A stretch of DNA of 58,025 nt from Verrucomicrobiota bacterium (GCA_003219465.1 QHOX01000062.1:19719-77743), one strand, 5' to 3'. Counted from the stretch's first letter, positions 7,246 to 18,300 are shown. Notes: generated by a model from the letters alone, not told the origin. Numbers and translations are program-made.

Positions 7246-10007
7246 ACAGTGCAATCAGAGTTTGCGGAAAGTGCGGGACCGAAATCCCAGTTGACGTGCC
7301 TGAGGGAGGCTGCCCGGGTTGCCTTCTCGATACGGCGCTCGACGCTGCCGGCGGACAAACGGTGTTTGGCCGCTTCAAGCTGGTAAAGGTGTTGGGCCGA
7401 GGCGGAATGGGGATTGTGTGGCTGGCGCGCGACGAAGAACTGGAGCGCCATGTCGCGCTGAAATTTCTTCCCGATCTGATGATCCAGGATCGTGCGCTGT
7501 TGGATCAGCTCAAGCGTGAGACAAAACGTTGCTTGGAATTGACGCATCCGCACATCGTCCGGATTCACGATTTTGTGCACGACGAACGTTCCGGCTGCAT
7601 TTCCATGGAGTACGTCGACGGCGAAACGCTTTCAAACTTGCGTGCCGAGAAAGAGCACCGCGTCTTTGAACCACACGAGATCGCAGGCTGGATCGCTCAG
7701 CTTTGTGACGCGCTCGATTATGCGCACGCTCACGCGAATGTTATTCATCGTGATTTGAAGCCTGCCAACCTCATGGTGAATCAACGAGGCGATCTGAAGA
7801 TCACTGACTTTGGTATAGCGCGCAGCCTCGTTGATTCAGCAACTCGATTGACCGGGGAACAGGGCCGGAGCGGTACGCTCGTTTATATGAGCCCGCAACA
7901 ACTAAGCGGCGATCGCAGCACACATTTTGACGACATTTACTCGTTAGGCGCGACGATTTATGAATTGCTCACCAGCAAGCCACCGTTCTATTCGGGCAAT
8001 ATCGACAGGCAGATTTGCGAGCGACTCGCCCCTTCCATGGCGGAACGGCGCAAAGAATTCAACATCGAGCCGACATTCATTCCACAGATTTGGGAAAAAC
8101 TGGTTGCAGCTTGCCTGGCGAAAGATCCCTTGCGTCGTCCGCAAACAGCAGTTGACGTTGCACAACGACTTCAACTTCCGTCAGGACCTGCAAGAATAAG
8201 TCCGGCTTTTGCCAAGGCTGGAAAGAGGAAGCGGCTGCTTGCTGCTGGAGTCGCAGCGGTGGCAGTTCTGTTGCTCGCCGGCGTATATTTCGGGGCATCC
8301 CACCGACACGCCAAGCCGCTGTCACATTCGCCGGCGATTCCGGAAAAATCGATCGCCGTTCTTCCCTTCGAGAATTTAAGTGACGAGAAAGCGAATGCTT
8401 ATTTTGCCGATGGCGTACAGGACGAAATCCTCACTGGTCTTACCAGAGTTGCCGATCTCAAAGTCATCAGCCGCACTTCTACATTGCAGTACAAGAGCAC
8501 TGCCAGGCGTAATCTACGCGAGATTGCGAAGGTGCTGGGCGTCGCGCACGTGTTGGAAGGTACCGTCCAACGCTCTGGGGGGCGGGTTCGCGTCAACGCG
8601 CAGTTGATCGATGCGCGTACCGACAGCCAGGTTTGGGCCGAGCGGTACGACCGTGATATTGCGGACGTGTTCGCAATCGAAAGCGAGGTGGCTGGAAAAA
8701 TAGTCGCGCAGCTTCAAGCCACGATTTCTCCGGGTGAAAAAGCGGCGATGGAGCAAAAACCAACGGCTGATCTGCCCGCGTACGAGTTGTACGTTCATGC
8801 CAAAACACTTATCGCGACTGCTGTTTTTAATACACCCTTACAGGAGGGTCTGTTGGAAGCCGTTGATCTCCTGAATCAAGCAATCGAGCGCGATCCAGCT
8901 TTCGCGCTTGCCTATTACCAACTTGCCCACGCTCACGATTTGATCTACTTCGCCGGTCTCGATCATACTCCTGCGCGATTGGCCATGGCCGACGCAGCGA
9001 TCCAAGCAGTCGTTCGGCTGCTTCCAGATTCCGGTGAAGCGCATCTTGCTCTGGCCAAGCATTTGTACTGGGGTTACCACGATTACGACCGCGCTCGGAA
9101 GGAACTTAGTCTGGCACAGAAGAGTTTACCAAACGAACCGTGGGCGTTTGTGCTTGCTGGTTATATTGACCGACGGCAAGGACGCTGGGCGGACTCAACG
9201 AAAAATCTTGAACGCGCGGTCGAGCTCGATCCGCAAAACGTTCAGGTTCTCCAACAAATCGCGAGCAGTTATGGTCTTCTGCGTCGTTACGCGGATCAGG
9301 AGCGGGCCTTGGACCGCGCAATTGCGCTTACTTCCAAAGAAGGGAAAGCGGAGTTGCGCACATCGCGTGCAGAAATCGAACTCGACTGGCATGCCGACGC
9401 ACGCCCGCTGCTATCAACAGTGGAGACGATACTCGCTGAAGATTCGCGCGAAGCCAAAAACATTGCCGAGACTTGGCTTCGCGGATTTTTATGCAGGCGC
9501 GATTTCGATAGCGCGAGTCGCGCCGTTGCTGCTCTTCCGGCGGCAGGGTGCTATCAACAAACCATTCCGTTTCCGCGAAGCTGGTGCGAAGGCGTAGTCG
9601 CTCAATTGCGGGGTGATAAAGCCGCAGCGGACGCTGCCTTTGCGCGGATGCGAAGCGAAGCAGCGAAACTCGTAGCGGAACAGCCTGATTACCCGGAAGG
9701 ACTTTGCGTGCTTGGGGTGGCTGACGCGGCCCTCGGGCATAAGGAGGACGCCATTCGACAAGGTCGCCGCGCTGTCGAGCTATTGCCGGTCACAAAAGAT
9801 GCAATTACTGGTCCGTTGCTGGTGCAAAATTTGGCGCTCATCTATGCGTGGACAGGCGAGAAGGATCTAGCCTTCGAACACTTGGCCATCGCGGCACGCG
9901 TTCCTAGTTATTTAAGCTATGGTGAGTTACGGTTGCATCCGGTTTGGGACCCTTTGCGCGGCGATCCGCGCTTTGAGAAGATCGTCGCTTCCCTCGCGCC
10001 GAAATAG
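7242..10007 (+). CDS. Ser/Thr protein kinase with TolB-like and TPR domains
   Basis: This is a 921-residue signalling protein. A Cys-rich N-terminus (CGKCG, later CPGC) looks like a zinc ribbon. Then comes a Hanks-type kinase domain (about 45-320) with glycine loop LGRGGMGIVW, lysine in HVALKFL, catalytic loop HRDLKPANLM and DFG in ITDFGIARSL. A single membrane helix follows (about 330-350, LLAAGVAAVAVLLLAGVYFG). The outside part has a TolB-like/adenylate-cyclase-associated segment (KSIAVLPFENLSDEKANAYF) and then several TPRs. It should sense or bind something in the periplasm and phosphorylate cytoplasmic proteins. The start is GTG, overlapping the stop of the upstream cyclase remnant. Confidence 0.88.
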   Translation: MNSAIRVCGKCGTEIPVDVPEGGCPGCLLDTALDAAGGQTVFGRFKLVKVLGRGGMGIVWLARDEELERHVALKFLPDLMIQDRALLDQLKRETKRCLELTHPHIVRIHDFVHDERSGCISMEYVDGETLSNLRAEKEHRVFEPHEIAGWIAQLCDALDYAHAHANVIHRDLKPANLMVNQRGDLKITDFGIARSLVDSATRLTGEQGRSGTLVYMSPQQLSGDRSTHFDDIYSLGATIYELLTSKPPFYSGNIDRQICERLAPSMAERRKEFNIEPTFIPQIWEKLVAACLAKDPLRRPQTAVDVAQRLQLPSGPARISPAFAKAGKRKRLLAAGVAAVAVLLLAGVYFGASHRHAKPLSHSPAIPEKSIAVLPFENLSDEKANAYFADGVQDEILTGLTRVADLKVISRTSTLQYKSTARRNLREIAKVLGVAHVLEGTVQRSGGRVRVNAQLIDARTDSQVWAERYDRDIADVFAIESEVAGKIVAQLQATISPGEKAAMEQKPTADLPAYELYVHAKTLIATAVFNTPLQEGLLEAVDLLNQAIERDPAFALAYYQLAHAHDLIYFAGLDHTPARLAMADAAIQAVVRLLPDSGEAHLALAKHLYWGYHDYDRARKELSLAQKSLPNEPWAFVLAGYIDRRQGRWADSTKNLERAVELDPQNVQVLQQIASSYGLLRRYADQERALDRAIALTSKEGKAELRTSRAEIELDWHADARPLLSTVETILAEDSREAKNIAETWLRGFLCRRDFDSASRAVAALPAAGCYQQTIPFPRSWCEGVVAQLRGDKAAADAAFARMRSEAAKLVAEQPDYPEGLCVLGVADAALGHKEDAIRQGRRAVELLPVTKDAITGPLLVQNLALIYAWTGEKDLAFEHLAIAARVPSYLSYGELRLHPVWDPLRGDPRFEKIVASLAPK

Positions 10008-10066
10008 GAGGCGGACTCTCAACCAAAGGGGAGTTGCTCTGAGCGGCAGCGCGGTAATCTTGCCGG

Positions 10067-10447
10067 ATGACCAACGAATCCCACCCGTTTTTCGACGAAA
10101 TTCACATCGAGCAGCTTGAGGTTTCGAGTGTGATCGGCGTATCGGAGCACGAGCGAAAGACGCCACAGCGATTAACGATCAACCTTTCGTTTTGGCCACG
10201 TCGGCAAACGCGCGATATGGAGGACAAAATTGACCACACGATTAACTACGCGATCGTAGCCGAGGAAACGCTGCGGTTCGTTCAGAATGAAAGGGTCAAT
10301 CTCATCGAGACACTGGCGGACGGGCTCGCAGCACATTTGCTGAAGAACTTTCCAATCCAGAAAATCACGGTCGAGATTCGCAAGTTTCCTCTGGAGCATG
10401 CCAAATACGTCTCCGCAATTGTAACGCGCAGTGCGGCCGCCGGTTGA
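10067..10447 (+). CDS. folB: Dihydroneopterin aldolase
   Basis: The 126-residue protein fits FolB in length. FolB converts 7,8-dihydroneopterin to 6-hydroxymethyl-dihydropterin plus glycolaldehyde in folate synthesis. The sequence has the family pattern: an N-terminal strand (DEIHIEQLEVSSVIGV) followed by EHERKTPQRLTINLSF, a middle segment DHTINYAIVAEETLRFVQ with the Tyr after the Asn, NLIETLADGLA, which contains the conserved Glu for pterin binding, and a final VEIRKFPLEHAKYVSAIVTR strand. The Lys-Pro spacing of the usual VxKP motif is replaced by KFP. It stands alone, and the other folate genes are not visible. The start ATG at 10067 is used. Confidence 0.87.
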   Translation: MTNESHPFFDEIHIEQLEVSSVIGVSEHERKTPQRLTINLSFWPRRQTRDMEDKIDHTINYAIVAEETLRFVQNERVNLIETLADGLAAHLLKNFPIQKITVEIRKFPLEHAKYVSAIVTRSAAAG

Positions 10448-10699
10448 CGATTCGCAAAGGGCAATTTGATAAACCCGCCCCCAGATCGCACAGCGTAACG
10501 GCAAAATCTGTCTCGTTCGATTTGACGCAGAGTCCCGCGCTCGCGTGGCGCTGTTCACGCCCCTGTGGAATCCGAATTGCCTTGACAGTTAATTTTGCTG
10601 AGGCGTAGGAATTGCAGTGCCGCGCACGCTTAAATAACGAACAAAGCTTATGTGCGTATCTGCTTAATTTGCAGGGTAGTTATCTCGCTCATAGATGGT

Positions 10700-12514
10700 A
10701 TGAAGAACTTGGCTCTCCTATTGCTGCTAACGGCACTTGCTCTCCCGACCGCAATACGCGGCGCTGATCATAATGACCCCAACGCAGTGAACTCGATTTT
10801 TTCCGATATCGAACCCAATGGTGCAGACCTTTATGACTTTTTTGGCTGGCCGGCGGATGATTCCAGCGGCGGAGAAAAAGTCATTGTGGCGCTGACCTTC
10901 GCCTCCATTCCACGTGCGGGCAATCTCGATCCCGATTTGCTTTACCGGATTTTAATCGCTCCCACTCCGAGGTATTCGCCGCTGGCGGACCCCGAGCCCA
11001 CGCTGGGCACCATGCTAAAATATTTCCGCGCCGTAACGCAAAAATATTTGAGTCTTCACCCGGGGGAAATTCGCGTCGCGCCCGTTTCCACGACGCAGGC
11101 AAGAATTCAGTTCACCGGATTTCCGGGCGGAAATATTTCTCAGATCATCGACCTTAACAAAGCGGTCATTCTCAACAACACTATCAAGGCTTACGTCGGC
11201 GGACGCGACGACGCGTTTTTCAATGACCTGCCGGGGTTTTTCCGTTCTATCAATTACGCGCCGCAGTTTTATCACATCAAACAATCTCAGACCGATCTGC
11301 GCGAGCTTCCCATTCCCAAAACGCTGGTTGAACTGGAAGGAAATAAGCTTTTCAATTTCGATCCTGCCCGTCCCAACCACGGTCGGGGCGAAAAATTTGA
11401 TTTGCCGCCGGGCGCGCCAACTTGGAATGGCAAGGCCTATAACAAAGACGCGCAGGGAAATTTTCGCTTCGTTTATAGCGGCGGAGACGCGCAGGCGGGC
11501 AAAAATGTAAATGCCGTCATTTTGGAAATTCCGCTGAGCTTCCTGACCGCCAACCCGGAACGGGACCGCATCGTCAACGCTTGGGGCGAAAGCTGGGTGC
11601 GCAAAGCCACCGGAAAAGTCCCCGCTATCGCCGACGACAAGCCACCTGTGCGGCGCGCATTTTGGCTGGAGCATCCCGTCGTGTTGCCGGCCGTGTTTGT
11701 TGTGCTGGGAATTTTACTTTTGCTGTGGGCACTTCGGAGTCTTCGCTCCCGCTGGATTTGGTGCGCGTTAGTCATCGCCCTCGGCGTAGTCTTCGCCGGG
11801 TTGGGACTCTTCGCGGCGGTGCTGCTGACAAAAATCTCCAATCAAAAACCGGACTTGGCGCACAGTCCTTCCGAGTTTGACGAGGAGTTGCGCAAATACA
11901 AGCTGGTGGATACCGACGGCCAGCCATTCGCCGACGCGGCGCTGTTCTTGCGCGAGGACAACAAACAACTCGGCGCCTACGATTTCGACCAGGCGTTTTA
12001 CTTGATCAAACGCCTGGCGCATCTGGGCTGGGGCTTCGGCCCCTCAATCACCGCGCTGGGGCTGAAGACGGCCTTTGATCACAGCAACTCGCCGCTGCCG
12101 GTCCACAAGGAAGTGACCAGTGCCCTGGCGGCTTTTCCGCGCGTCAAGAAAGTGATCTTCCAGCAGCTTAACATGCCGGACAATTCCTGGAACAAGAGCG
12201 GCAAAGCGATCCCGTTGCGCCGCCCAATCGAGATTTTTATTCCGAACGTCTGCGCCATCGACATGGACACCACCGGCACTTGGCCATATGGCCGCCGCCT
12301 CGAAGATCAGGTCGCCACGCGTTTCCTCTCGCTGTTTTTAGACATGAGCGCCGATCTTGGCGGAAAAAAATACAATATCGAAACACTCGCCAATCAGGGT
12401 CTGTGGGATAGCGCGTCGATTGAACCCAAAACGCCGCCCAACCCGTTGGCCAACGACAAGCCCTTCCTCACAGAATTTCCCTATCTAGCCGACCCTTGGC
12501 CGGTCCCGTGGTGA
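10700..12514 (+). CDS. Exported DUF4331-like protein with membrane segments
   Basis: The ATG at 10700 opens the signal peptide MKNLALLLLLTALALPTAIR. The earlier in-frame ATG would add 16 residues in front of it. The mature protein begins ADHNDPNAVN, followed by DIYDFFGW-like and LTFASIPRAG motifs that I associate with the DUF4331 family of secreted proteins. Residues near 300 and 330 hold two membrane helices (PVVLPAVFVVLGILLLLWAL and ALVIALGVVFAGLGLFAAVL). A second soluble part (about 370-604) repeats family features such as FIPNVCAIDMDTTGTWPYG. The activity is unknown. It is followed directly by a TPR gene and a HupE-like gene, probably one operon. Confidence 0.65.
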   Translation: MKNLALLLLLTALALPTAIRGADHNDPNAVNSIFSDIEPNGADLYDFFGWPADDSSGGEKVIVALTFASIPRAGNLDPDLLYRILIAPTPRYSPLADPEPTLGTMLKYFRAVTQKYLSLHPGEIRVAPVSTTQARIQFTGFPGGNISQIIDLNKAVILNNTIKAYVGGRDDAFFNDLPGFFRSINYAPQFYHIKQSQTDLRELPIPKTLVELEGNKLFNFDPARPNHGRGEKFDLPPGAPTWNGKAYNKDAQGNFRFVYSGGDAQAGKNVNAVILEIPLSFLTANPERDRIVNAWGESWVRKATGKVPAIADDKPPVRRAFWLEHPVVLPAVFVVLGILLLLWALRSLRSRWIWCALVIALGVVFAGLGLFAAVLLTKISNQKPDLAHSPSEFDEELRKYKLVDTDGQPFADAALFLREDNKQLGAYDFDQAFYLIKRLAHLGWGFGPSITALGLKTAFDHSNSPLPVHKEVTSALAAFPRVKKVIFQQLNMPDNSWNKSGKAIPLRRPIEIFIPNVCAIDMDTTGTWPYGRRLEDQVATRFLSLFLDMSADLGGKKYNIETLANQGLWDSASIEPKTPPNPLANDKPFLTEFPYLADPWPVPW

Positions 12515-12516
12515 CC

Positions 12517-13704
12517 ATGCGCCACTGGATTTTTTATTTGGTATTCGCGGCTGGGAATCTTTTCGCCGAGACCAATTACCAAAAGGAACTGGTCGACATT
12601 GACCGCGCCGTAAGCACGGCAAGCACGCAAAGCCAATCCATTCACGCGCTTTATCGCCGTGCTTGTCTGACGGGCAACATCGCCGATATCAAAAAATCTC
12701 AGTTCGCCGTTCAAACCGCGCTTGAAAAATTTGGCCCCTGCCAGGAACTGTATCTGTTGGCTGCCTCGCTGGATTTAAAGCTACATCGTCTCGCCGAAGC
12801 AAAATCCATGTTGGAAAAAATTCCGTCTGGTCAATGGGATCAAGACTTCGCTCTGCTCCAAGCCGACCTCGCCGAGCAGGAAGGCCGATACGCCGACGCG
12901 ACCGCTCTTTGCCAACAGACCTTGCGTTACGGTGAGCGTTGGGATGCACTTGCGCGTCTGGCGCATCTGGATTTTCTCGCCGGCAATTTTTCGTCGGCGG
13001 ACAAAAATTTTTCTGCTGCCGGACCGCTACTAACCGCGAAAGACATGCGCTCCTTTGCTTGGCTGGAAGTTCAGCGCGGACGGATGGAATTTCAGCGCGG
13101 AAACTATCAGCGGGCCCGAAAGTATTATGACAGAGCGACCCAAGCCTATACCGGTGGTTGGCTCACTGAAGGCGTGCTAGCCGAGTTGGATGCCGCGGAG
13201 AGAAAATTTCCTTCAGCCATCGCCCGCTATGAAAAGCTGATCGCCGCTACCGGCAAACCGGAATTTCGGGAAGCGCTGGGCGATCTACATGTTTACGCTG
13301 GCAAACCGGCTCTGGCCAAGCCCTGGCACGACCAAGCCTGCGCCGCCTTCCTTGCCTCCGCCGCGCAAGGCGATGTACATTTTTTTCACCATCTCACTCA
13401 TTTTTTTGCCGACACACGGACTGATGGTGCGGAGGCCGTCAAATGGGCGCAAGCGGATTTTCAACTGCGCAAGAACGCTTTCACCGCTGATGCGCTGGCG
13501 TGGGCTTTTTTCCGAAACGGTCAATTCTCTGAGGCACTGGATTTTTCCAAAACCGCGCTGGCCTTCGGCGTGAACGATTGTTTTTTGCAGTATCATGCCG
13601 GCATGATTCACTTGGCGGCCCAGAAACCCAAGGCAGGCAAAGAACTTTTGGCACAAGCAGCCCGGCTTAACCCGAATTATGCGAATTTCCACGCGCATTA
13701 TTGA
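12517..13704 (+). CDS. Exported TPR protein
   Basis: The start at 12517 lies two bases after the stop of the DUF4331-like gene. It gives the signal peptide MRHWIFYLVFAAGNLFA and a mature protein of about 378 residues built of TPR-like helix pairs. Examples are YLLAASLDLKLHRLAEAKSM, EVQRGRMEFQRGNYQRARKY and FFRNGQFSEALDFSKTALAF. TPRs bind proteins, so it may hold the DUF4331 and HupE-like neighbours together in the periplasm. The order DUF4331 - TPR - HupE suggests a functional unit. No catalytic motif is visible. Confidence 0.75.
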   Translation: MRHWIFYLVFAAGNLFAETNYQKELVDIDRAVSTASTQSQSIHALYRRACLTGNIADIKKSQFAVQTALEKFGPCQELYLLAASLDLKLHRLAEAKSMLEKIPSGQWDQDFALLQADLAEQEGRYADATALCQQTLRYGERWDALARLAHLDFLAGNFSSADKNFSAAGPLLTAKDMRSFAWLEVQRGRMEFQRGNYQRARKYYDRATQAYTGGWLTEGVLAELDAAERKFPSAIARYEKLIAATGKPEFREALGDLHVYAGKPALAKPWHDQACAAFLASAAQGDVHFFHHLTHFFADTRTDGAEAVKWAQADFQLRKNAFTADALAWAFFRNGQFSEALDFSKTALAFGVNDCFLQYHAGMIHLAAQKPKAGKELLAQAARLNPNYANFHAHY

Positions 13705-13743
13705 GGTAAAAGCCGCCCTCTCTATGGCGCTACAAGACATTTC

Positions 13744-14904
13744 GTGTCCAGCGCAATGAGTGTTCGGTTCTGTGCTTTTGTTGCTGTGCTGAAGCTCACC
13801 GCTCTGGCAGCCATGGCCCATCCTATTGCCCAAGGTGCAATGGAGGTTTTGATTTGCGCCGATTACATCGACATCATCGCCCGCGTCTCTACGGAGGAAG
13901 TATTTGTGGCCGAAGCTTTCGGTGACAAGACGTACGAGAAAACGAGGCTCGATGAAGTTTGGCGGAGGCACGGCGAATATTTGCTCAGTCATCTCGAGAT
14001 CGCGGTGGATGGTTTTCCGCTGACTGGACGCGTTGCCGAAATCCGTTCACCGGGCAAAACGACGCCCGGAGATCGCGTTGGTTACAATCTGAGATTCGAC
14101 ATTCCCCAGAATCGAAATTATCCCAACGCGATTTCGTTGCGTCAGAATGTGCTTAACGAATTCATCTTCGCGCCAGGCAATCGGTGGGAAGCCAGTTACA
14201 TTGTCCGCGTATTTCAGCAGGACCGTCTCCTCGGCGAAGGCCTGCTGTTTACATCGCGAGTGCCCCTTGCGTTTGCCTGCGATTGGAACGGCGTCGCGCC
14301 ATCTACGTTTCATGTGAATCAATGGACGATGGCCGTCGCGTTCGTGCGACATGGAATCCAACACATCCTCGGCGGATACGATCATTTGCTTTTCATTGCG
14401 GCCCTCGTCCTTGCCGTCGCCAGCGTGTGGGACCTTGTGAAAGTGGTGACGGCCTTCACAATCGCGCACACGCTGACGCTCACCCTTGCCGCGCTCGATA
14501 TCTTCAGGCTTTCCGATCGGGTTGTGGAACCGATGATTGCGGCCAGCATCGTCTTCGTCGCTTTGCAAAATGTCTTCTCACCTTCCCGCAGCCGCGGGTG
14601 GCTTAGGCTCGCGGTCGCATTTGGGTTTGGCCTTTTTCACGGCCTCGGGTTTGCCGGAGGATTGCTCACGGCTATGCAAGGAATGGCAGGATTGGCGATT
14701 CTTGTCGCGATTGCCGCATTCAGTTTCGGCGTCGAGCTGGGGCATCAACTGGTGGCGGTGCCACTTTTCGGATTGATGACAATTACGCGCTCCTGGCATA
14801 GCCGAGCCTCGGAACCGGAATGGATTTTGCGCTTGGTATCTCGAGTCGGATCAAGCGCCATTTGCGTGGCAGGATTGGTGTATCTTGTCGCGGCCCTGCG
14901 CTGA
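13744..14904 (+). CDS. HupE/UreJ-like membrane protein
   Basis: The 386-residue protein has a signal peptide (VRFCAFVAVLKLTALAAMA), an outside domain to about residue 190, and a C-terminal six-helix membrane domain beginning FVRHGIQHILGGYDHLLFI. The histidines of HGIQHILGGYDH, a TIAHTLTL motif and the GLFHGLGFAGGL motif are the signature of the HupE/UreJ_2 family, often linked with metal transport (nickel in HupE). The GTG at 13744 is the first start; an ATG at 13756 is an alternative. It closes the DUF4331 - TPR - HupE cluster. The ligand is unknown. Confidence 0.78.
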   Translation: MSSAMSVRFCAFVAVLKLTALAAMAHPIAQGAMEVLICADYIDIIARVSTEEVFVAEAFGDKTYEKTRLDEVWRRHGEYLLSHLEIAVDGFPLTGRVAEIRSPGKTTPGDRVGYNLRFDIPQNRNYPNAISLRQNVLNEFIFAPGNRWEASYIVRVFQQDRLLGEGLLFTSRVPLAFACDWNGVAPSTFHVNQWTMAVAFVRHGIQHILGGYDHLLFIAALVLAVASVWDLVKVVTAFTIAHTLTLTLAALDIFRLSDRVVEPMIAASIVFVALQNVFSPSRSRGWLRLAVAFGFGLFHGLGFAGGLLTAMQGMAGLAILVAIAAFSFGVELGHQLVAVPLFGLMTITRSWHSRASEPEWILRLVSRVGSSAICVAGLVYLVAALR

Positions 14905-15368
14905 CCGATTCCGTTTGCGTATCTGGTGGATCGCGCAGGTGAGCACGGCGTTTTCTAGCCTGGATCAATAAGATACAGAACTCAGGATTACATGGACGAG
15001 CCGCATTGGGCGAAAAGATCGCCGATTGTGCTCGCGCGATTCTTGGTCGGAGCGCAATAAGATGGAGCATGGCCTGCCATGTCGGTAGGCAAGCATGCCG
15101 CGCACGGCCTGTGCCCGGATCTGACAAGATGCCAACGGGACGACCCGTTGAGCACTGGACATTACCAGTCAGCACGAAATCAATGAAAGCGACTGAGAAA
15201 GGCGCGCTTCGGTATGACCTTTTTCGGACTCGATTAGTTACGGGATGAGCTCGACGGAAATTCGTGTACGATTTGGATGTCGCCTGACAAGACGCCACTT
15301 CGTTAACGAATGATTCTTTAGAAAAGTCTTGTTATTTCTGCACCAACTTTAGAGAATTCGCAGCCGAG
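14905..15368. other. 464-bp region without recognised gene
   Basis: No frame in this stretch looks like a gene. Short open frames exist on both strands but have no recognisable domain, and their residue use is like a shadow. One 12-bp run of the type CGGGACGACCCG forms a small dyad near 15137. The region must hold the promoter of the cytochrome gene that starts at 15369, but no clear -35/-10 pair could be read with confidence. Confidence 0.5.
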
Positions 15369-18300
15369 ATGCAAAATAGAGGCTGTCTCACCGTCTCGAG
15401 CGGCCTCTGTGTTCTTATTGCGACGGTCGTGTTCGCGGTCGATCCGTCCGAACCGTTGGATGAAGCGATGGGTGGCAGGACGCTCAAAGGAACGCCGGTA
15501 AAACAGCGCTTGCCCGAATGTTTCCCGGCAGAGCCGCAGGATGTCTTTTATGAGATGGATCAGGTGGTGAGTAGCCCGGGCGGTACGCCCCAGCCGTTGA
15601 ATTTTGACGCTGACAACAATCACATGATCTCAGACAAAGAGCGGGACGCCATTCGCGGGCGTAATACGTGGCTGCTTTGGGGGGGAGGGAACGAGGAGTT
15701 TTGGGGATGGTTGCAGGAAGAAGGGTTCGGTCTCACTGATTTTTTGATTCTCCTCGATTCACGTAACCGCGATCATCGTTTTCGCGACGACGGCCTAATT
15801 AATCAACCCGGTTTCGTATCGAACAGCGACGCGGGCAAGCGCATCTGCGGGTTGTTTTTGGATTTGCCCGACGGGGACAAAGTGAAGCTGGTCGCCCCTT
15901 CCTCTGATTTAAATGAGAGCGGGCAGCCAGTTCAGCGTAAACAATTGCCGGCCACCGATACACGGGCCTTTGGTTCCTATTCGGTTGTGCGGAACGGAGT
16001 GACACAAAGCTGCACTGCTTGCCATGGCTCAGGGGCAAACCAAGCTAATCGTTATCTGTTTGATCCCGGCGATAAGGAGCTGTTCGACAGAGTCCTGAGC
16101 CAGTTGGCCGATGATGGCCTTGACCCGACTGTGTATGGTTACGCGAGCGGGATCTTCGGGTTGCGATTGATGCCGAATCCGGACTTCTTCGGTAAAACGC
16201 CGGCGGCTAAGAAAGCGCGTGAGTATTGGCAGGAGCGAGTAACAAACGACGGCTCGTTCAAGTATTACACGGATTATTCGATTCAAGCCGATCCGAAATT
16301 GGTTAGGCCGTTTCGGGTTAGCATGTCCTGCGGGTTTTGCCATGTGGGGCCCCATCCCCTGAAACCGCCCCAGGATCCCGAGCACCCCGCATGGGAGAAT
16401 CTTTCTTCCATCATTGGCAACCAGTACTGGTCGCCCCAGCCCGCGTTTGCCAATCTTTTGAAAACGGGAAAGCAGAAGGAGGAGCAAACGGGCCGGAAAG
16501 GGCAACGAGGAAATTTCCTGCATCACTTTCTCGCCAGTCAGCAGCCTGGGACAATCGATACGTCGCTTGTTAGCACAGACTGGATCAACAATTCGAACAC
16601 GATCAATGCGGTCTTCGATGTGCCAGCGCGTTTGACCCGCGCGATGAACAATCAACCGGAAAAGCAAAGCGCGGCGAATTTGCTTATCCCAAGTGTCGAA
16701 GACAAGGACGCGTCGGTTAACCCGCGGCATTTCCCGCGGGTATTGGTCGACGGGTCCGACAGTTGCGGCGTGTTCACGGCATTGATTCGGGTGCCGTTGA
16801 ACATCGGCACTTACTTCGAGGAATGGCGGCGGACGTCGAATCCGATCATCGGATTTGCGCATCGACGACCATTCAGCGTCGCGGTCTGCCAGGCCAACTC
16901 GGTTTACTGGCAGACTAACGAACGTTACCGCGTGCCCTATGAAGCCGCGTTTTTCACGTATCAGAATGCGGCTCATATGCAGAGCAGCACTGCGCCGATA
17001 AAGCTGCAAGATGCGCTGGGCGGAGCGGCCATTGTTGCAGGCGAACGCGCGCGGGCGACAGGGGGACGAGCCGTCTTTATTCAGCACTGCGCTATCTGTC
17101 ATTCCAGCAAACAGCCGCCAGATTTCCAGTTGACCTTTTCGCGCGACTGGGAAAAGACAGCGAACTTTCCGCAGCTCGCGGCTTCGCCGACGCCCGAGCC
17201 TCCGCCGCACTACACTTTGCCGATGGATTTCGCTTTCTGGGACGCGTTCAAAAAATCTGCCGCCTATGCGGATTACGTAGCGCGGATCAGGAAGATCGTG
17301 GGTGACCCTCCGCCTAACGACTCCGACGATCCATTTATTAAGGACAATTTTCTGTCGAGCGAAATACGCATTCCCGTTAGTTTGGTTGGCACGAATTCAG
17401 GTCGTGCGACCGCTACGAATGCTTTGAGGGGTGAAGTGTGGGATAATTTTTCGTCCGATGATTACAAGGAATTGCCACCCGTCGGCCCGCTTCGGTACTT
17501 CGATCCATTCTCCGGTGCGACTCCAGATGACTACGGTGACAACGCCAGTTACTCGCCGCTTGGTGGCGGACGTGGCTACTATCGTCCGGCGTCGTTGATC
17601 AGCCTTTGGGCGACAGCCCCATATCTGCACAACAATACCCTCGGCCTCTACAATCACGATCCATCGGTGGCGGGTCGGTTGGCTGCCTATCAGGATGGCA
17701 TCGAAAAGCTCCTTTGGAAAAATTTGCGAGCCCGTGATTCGTCGCGACAGGCAACCAATTCTCCTAGCGGATCGGTTCGTGATGGAGATTTGCGACCAAC
17801 GCCTAGTGCCGCGGCGGCGCATGATCCGGGATTCATTTACCGGCTGCCGGAAGACACCGAGATCTTCATGGCGCCAGGGTTTATCCGGCCGTTGCTCGCG
17901 GGAGTCGTGGGCGACTTTTTGACGAATGCGCTTGCGACGTACATCTGGATCGTTCTCTTCTTCGTCTTTTTGGCCGCGGCGATATGGGGCAACCAGCGCC
18001 ACGTTACCTTTCTCTTTATAGTACTGGCCTTGATCGTCGCGGCGGTGCTGGCCACTACGGGCCTTGCCTCTGTCTTAGGCAAATGGTTGTGGCTGACACC
18101 GATTGCGCTGCTGGTGGTTGCATTGGCCTTCTACTTTTTGGGCGACCCATCGCGAGCGAGTCTTGCACGCATCGCCTCGCGTGTTGTTTTTCTGCTCGCT
18201 ACGCTCGCAACACTCGTTATCGGCGTGGCGGCGCATCGGTTTATCAATGGAAATATGGGCCCGTTGCGGGTTGGTCCGATTCCACGGGGCACTCCCGTCA

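Noticed and set aside
16029-17210. Long open frame (393 codons) on the minus strand inside the cytochrome gene
   Set aside because: It is the reverse of a GC-rich coding gene. It has no domain, and residue use is Arg-rich. The plus-strand gene has three CxxCH motifs in the right frame.
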